Source of the DNA: DATJSN01 sp035504095
GTDB taxonomy: Bacteria; Planctomycetota; Phycisphaerae; WQYP01
NCBI GenBank assembly: GCA_035504095.1
Contig: DATJSN010000009.1
Coordinates: forward strand, 1 to 15,939
Reading direction: 5' to 3'
DNA: 15,939 nucleotides
Shown: piece by piece, positions 12,654 to 15,939 of the stretch
Layout of the letters: each line of letters opens with the position of its first letter
How positions within the stretch are numbered: the stretch's first letter is position 1
Translations under genes and position numbers: made by a program
Notes under the pieces: model-generated
Told to the model about the DNA's origin: nothing
Databases searched by the model: none
The model's input: only the letters and a program-made list of their open reading frames with translations

Positions 12654-13523
12654 TTACTTAATCGCCAGATTGCCTTCGTCGGAGCTCCCAAGAACCAGGC
12701 GGCCCATCAGATAAGGTGTAACAGCCTGCGCCTCGCTGGGAACGGGGAAGAGATTGTATTGCGTCAGCTCGTCAGGTTGACCGGCGTCGCCGGGCATCCA
12801 TTGATAACGCAACAGATTAATCCGGAAACGATCGCCGACGGCCGGTATGCTCTGCAGTGGTTTGGGCATCGAATTAAGTGGAATCTGAACCACGAGTGTC
12901 CATGCGGATTGTCCCTGCCAGAGGCCCGTTGCGGCGGTGGTTTTCAGGCCGGTGGTTTTCCACGGAATCACACTGTAAGGATGATTCAGGTCCAGATTGC
13001 CATTGGGGTCCGGCTGCGGAGGCGTTGCGGATGAATGCCAGACCGCGTTGGTGCGGCCATTAGGGGCGACCACAATTTCAAAAAAATTGGTGCCGTTTTG
13101 CTCTCTGGAAGTATCGAGCCAGATTTCGACGCAGTCGTGCCGCCACAAATTCATCGGCGCGGCGGTTGGATCGAAACGCGGCGGCGTGCCCGTGCAAATA
13201 TAGGCGATGTAAAGATTGGATTGGTCATAAGCAACTGCAGCCCGAGTTACCGCCGCCGGGTCTTGTCCAGCGGATGCGGAATTAAGAGTATACCAACGGG
13301 TGGAGGCCCAAAATGGATTGGCCAAAGGGCCGGCCATGGGAGTTGAATCGGGTGTAAGCTCAACCGCGTTCATAACCAGCGGTTCCGAGACGTTCTGCTG
13401 TGAATCAGCCGCGGCGTTGGCGTTGCTGCTGTCTTTGCAACCGGGTAAGGCGCAAAGAAGCGCACCGCTCAGCAGCGCGGCGCCGATCGATTTAATCAGG
13501 ATGTCTTTTCTGGACTTCAACAT
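12654..13523 (-). CDS. Lipoprotein with a CBM9-like (carbohydrate-binding/DOMON-like) domain
   Basis: The product has 289 residues. The signal sequence has a good lipobox, LPGC, at about residues 26-29, followed by a polar Ser/Asn/Ala linker typical of outer-membrane lipoproteins. Residues ~50-285 show the layout of family 9 carbohydrate-binding-like domains: FWASTRWYTL, VAYDQSNLYIAYIC, LWRHDCVEIWLDTS, FFEIVVAPNGRTNAVWH, WTLVVQIPLNSM, and RFRINLLRYQ. In known cases this fold binds sugar chain ends, and here it could serve as a surface sugar-binding or envelope protein. No enzymatic domain is attached. It starts 43 bases after the reductase gene, so the two may share a transcript. Confidence 0.75.
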   Translation of the reverse strand: MLKSRKDILIKSIGAALLSGALLCALPGCKDSSNANAAADSQQNVSEPLVMNAVELTPDSTPMAGPLANPFWASTRWYTLNSASAGQDPAAVTRAAVAYDQSNLYIAYICTGTPPRFDPTAAPMNLWRHDCVEIWLDTSREQNGTNFFEIVVAPNGRTNAVWHSSATPPQPDPNGNLDLNHPYSVIPWKTTGLKTTAATGLWQGQSAWTLVVQIPLNSMPKPLQSIPAVGDRFRINLLRYQWMPGDAGQPDELTQYNLFPVPSEAQAVTPYLMGRLVLGSSDEGNLAIK

Positions 13524-13566
13524 TCATTCCCTTGCGGACTTGTTTTCCCTGCCTTTCGGCCGTCCA

Positions 13567-14613
13567 TTAAACTGCATAGTTTGACGTCCTGCCAGGCATA
13601 ATGGTCGTGATCGTTTGCGGGCCCATCTCACTTGAATGGCCCGGAAAAGCCTTGGCCTTAGGATCGATAAGAGTTTTGGCAAAATTAACCGCTGTGGCGG
13701 CCTCACCAAAACCGGTCGCTATTAGTTTAAGCTTCCCCGGATAACCTGCAACGTCTCCGGCAGCAAAAACCCCATGCATATTTGTCTGCATATGCGAATC
13801 AACCAGGATGGAGTGACCTTCGATTTTGATGGGCCAGTCCTTGATGGCCCCCAGAGAACTGATGAATCCGAGCTGGGGCAAAATCGCATCCACATGCAGA
13901 ATCCGTTCCTCATGCGTCTGGTTGTGTACAATGACAACACTGCTAATCATATTATCGGTTGTTTGCAACTCCTTTAATTCATAAAAAGTTAAAATTGGCG
14001 TCCCGTGGCCTAAAACCCTCGCAATACTGTCTTCATGTGCCCGAAACTGGTTGCGGCGATGAATAATGGTAATGTGCGAAGCCACCCCATGCAGGTTCAT
14101 CGCCCAATCCAGGGCAGAATCGCCGCCTCCAACAATAAGCAGACGCTTGTCCTGAAAGACCGCTTTACTGGCTACGGAGTAATAGACACCGCGCCCCTCC
14201 CATTGGCTAGCATCGGGTAAGGGCAATTTTCGGGGATGGAAAGCCCCGGCACCGGCGGAGATGAGGAGCGTTTTTGTGTAATGACGGCCTTTATCCGAAC
14301 CCAGGACATAACAATCCTTTGATTCATCGCGATGCAAGGCGTTAACAGTTTCAGATAAGTGAATTGAGGCCCCGTATTGGAGTCCCTGTTCCATCAGACT
14401 TTTGACCAGATCGCGGGCGATTACCCGGGGAAAACCAGCGACGTCATAGATGTATTTTTCTGGGTAAAGCGTGGCAAGCTGCCCGCCAAGCTGATCGAGC
14501 GAGTCTATGATCTTGGTTTTCATTTGCCGCAGGCCGGCATAGTAGGCCGCAAAAAGGCCGGTTGGACCGCCTCCGATGATGGTTAAATCGTAAATTTCAT
14601 GTTGACCGGACAT
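13567..14613 (-). CDS. Ferredoxin--NADP+ reductase, thioredoxin-reductase-like type
   Basis: This FAD enzyme moves electrons between ferredoxin and NADP(H). The 348 residues show an N-terminal FAD-binding Rossmann motif GGGPTG (14-19), LGGQLATLYPEKYIYDVAGFP as in the YumC-type family, a second nucleotide-binding motif VGGGDSALDWA near 160, and a FAD-binding VFAAGDVAGYPGKLKLIATGFGEAATAVN near 290-315. The C-terminal extension contains PGHSSE, typical of this family. The redox CxxC of thioredoxin reductase is absent, which separates it from that enzyme. A -10-like TAGAAT lies about 45 bases upstream on minus (14664-14659), so it has its own promoter. The partner ferredoxin is not in view. Confidence 0.9.
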   Translation of the reverse strand: MSGQHEIYDLTIIGGGPTGLFAAYYAGLRQMKTKIIDSLDQLGGQLATLYPEKYIYDVAGFPRVIARDLVKSLMEQGLQYGASIHLSETVNALHRDESKDCYVLGSDKGRHYTKTLLISAGAGAFHPRKLPLPDASQWEGRGVYYSVASKAVFQDKRLLIVGGGDSALDWAMNLHGVASHITIIHRRNQFRAHEDSIARVLGHGTPILTFYELKELQTTDNMISSVVIVHNQTHEERILHVDAILPQLGFISSLGAIKDWPIKIEGHSILVDSHMQTNMHGVFAAGDVAGYPGKLKLIATGFGEAATAVNFAKTLIDPKAKAFPGHSSEMGPQTITTIMPGRTSNYAV

Positions 14614-14658
14614 TCAGAATTACCTTTTTCGTTAAAACCGATTGCAGGCAAGGAGGGC

Positions 14659-14664
14659 ATTCTA
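14659..14664 (-). promoter_or_regulatory. Candidate -10 box of the reductase gene
   Basis: TAGAAT on minus, 45 bases before the ATG at 14613. No clear -35 is visible, so this is a weak call. Confidence 0.3.
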
Positions 14665-14870
14665 ACAAGAAACGGCCGGAACGGGAACTCGAAAACAGGA
14701 CGAAACTACGCCATAACGAAATTTCGGTTGTTTGGTCTATGCACAGGGCTTTCTTTACTACATCGTTAGATGATGGATTGTTTTGGCCGTCTGTTTTCAT
14801 TTGCGTGATAGCTACGACGGCGTGTTGCCTGTAACCTATTCATCTGTCGCATAGCAATGGAGACCCTATC

Positions 14871-15939
14871 ATGCGTATGTTACTGACCGGTCAGGTGGGC
14901 CTGGACCGCAAAGCGTATCTCAACGAAGTTGAAGCGATCGCCCGGGCCGAGGGCGAACCACTGAAAATTTTTCACGTCGGCGAGATGATGTATCGCGAGG
15001 CGCCAGACGTAAAGCCGGAACGCATTCTGGATTTGCCGCTTTCGCGCCTGACCAATCTTCGCCGGGCGGTTTTTAAGGACATCCTTTCGGAACTGCCGCA
15101 GCACCCTAATGTCATCGTCAATTCACATGCGACGTTCCGCTGGAAACACGGCTTGTTCGCCGCATTTGATTTTGATCAGCTTGCGCTATTTAAGGCGGAC
15201 ATGTATGTGACGCTATTGGACAATATAGAGGCGGTTCATCAGCGCCTGACGCGCGATCATGCTGTGGAACATTCGCTTAAGGATCTGATGGTGTGGCGCG
15301 AAGAGGAAATTCTTGCGACGGATTTACTTTCGCGGGCCAACCCTGATTATCCGGGGACATTCTTTGTTCTTTCGCGCGGACGCAATTCCAGCACCGCCGA
15401 AACGTTGTTCCGGCTGCTTTTGCGGCCGCGGATGCGCAAAGTCTATCCGAGTTTTCCGATGAGCCACGTGATGGAGATGCCGGACATTCAGGCCCAGATC
15501 AATGATTTTAGAAAACAGATGACGGAGCGGTTCATCACTTTTGACCCGGCGGACGTGGACGAAAAGCAGCTTTATGACCGGGCCGTGGCTGCAGCGGCGG
15601 ATGGCCGGCAAAAGTTTGCCGCGCAGGTCAACGGGAAGGAAATTGAACTACTTGTACCTGAGATGCTCTCGATCGGTTCGGACATTAACGGACAAATTTA
15701 CGCAAGGGATTTTTTAATGGTTCGCCAGAGCGACATGATCGTTTCATATATTCCGGAGCTGCCGGGCGGACGGCCGGGGCTTTCCAGCGGCGTGGAACGC
15801 GAACTCCAGCACGCCCACGATCATTCACGTGAGGTTTATGTCATCTGGCGGCCCAGTGCCAACCCCAGTCCGTTTATCACGCAGACGGCGACTAAATTAT
15901 TCGGTAGTATTGATGAGGCGATGGATTATTTCGCCGCCC
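14871..15939 (+). CDS. Kinase-like / nucleoside 2-deoxyribosyltransferase-like fusion protein, partial
   Basis: The frame is open from ATG 14871 (GGAG eight bases upstream) to the right edge: 356 codons, C-terminus missing. The first ~150 residues resemble nucleoside-monophosphate-kinase-like P-loop proteins: the strand-loop LLTGQVGLDRKAYL, KIFHVGEMM, and VIVNSHATFRWKHGL. The P-loop is degenerate, with G-L-D-R-K where G-K-T/S is expected, so ATP use is uncertain. Residues ~258-356 (VPEMLSIGSDINGQIYARDFLMVRQSDMIVSYIP..., SSGVERELQHAHDHSREVYVIW) resemble the nucleoside 2-deoxyribosyltransferase fold, which cleaves or exchanges bases on nucleosides. The middle part is unassigned. A role in nucleotide or modified-nucleoside handling is inferred. 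It is divergent from the reductase gene. Confidence 0.65.
   Translation, partial: MRMLLTGQVGLDRKAYLNEVEAIARAEGEPLKIFHVGEMMYREAPDVKPERILDLPLSRLTNLRRAVFKDILSELPQHPNVIVNSHATFRWKHGLFAAFDFDQLALFKADMYVTLLDNIEAVHQRLTRDHAVEHSLKDLMVWREEEILATDLLSRANPDYPGTFFVLSRGRNSSTAETLFRLLLRPRMRKVYPSFPMSHVMEMPDIQAQINDFRKQMTERFITFDPADVDEKQLYDRAVAAAADGRQKFAAQVNGKEIELLVPEMLSIGSDINGQIYARDFLMVRQSDMIVSYIPELPGGRPGLSSGVERELQHAHDHSREVYVIWRPSANPSPFITQTATKLFGSIDEAMDYFAA

Overview
The window looks like chromosomal DNA of a Gram-negative, probably environmental bacterium. The lpxB gene for lipid A synthesis implies an LPS outer membrane. Lipoprotein signals, a murein L,D-transpeptidase-like enzyme and a PilZ protein agree with that. 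Degenerate repeats of the type 'cgcagattaacgcagat' and 'accacgacgacacaacgac', a gene remnant ending like planctomycete repeat proteins, and a kinase-like/deoxyribosyltransferase-like fusion make Planctomycetota (possibly Phycisphaerae-like) my best guess. That is inference and no marker gene proves it. I found no rRNA, tRNA, CRISPR array or complete insertion sequence.

Region A (1-5760) is an accessory-looking array read entirely on the minus strand. It holds a truncated exported protein, a four-helix membrane protein, a 76-codon protein, a gene remnant, a 217-residue Sel1-repeat protein, two small membrane proteins and a 387-residue Sel1-repeat protein. Five start sites share the same module at DNA level: a -10 box (TATAAT or TAAAAT), a short leader, AGGAAAC-AAAGCC, and the codons ATG CGA AAA, continuing into similar signal peptides. 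A sixth gene shares the promoter part only. The genes behind the modules are mostly unrelated. The region is lower in GC than what follows and is interspersed with non-coding repeats. This array is the most unusual part of the window.

Region B (5789-9291) is on the plus strand. A multi-pass DUF218 (SanA/YdcF-like) protein is followed by an L,D-transpeptidase-like gene whose strong AGGAGG site overlaps the preceding stop codon. A 440-base gap follows, then a protein with a DUF1444-like C-terminal half, and a clear intrinsic terminator.

Region C (9314-11690) has lpxB on minus, diverging across a structured 320-base gap from a PilZ-domain gene. The PilZ gene converges on a histidine-rich metal-binding-type protein with two internal repeats, with a hairpin between them.

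Region D (11691-15939) has a putative lipoprotein on plus that converges almost end to end with a CBM9-like lipoprotein on minus. The latter lies 43 bases behind a thioredoxin-reductase-like ferredoxin-NADP reductase. Divergent from these, a plus-strand gene joining a kinase-like domain with a degenerate P-loop to a nucleoside deoxyribosyltransferase-like domain runs off the right edge.
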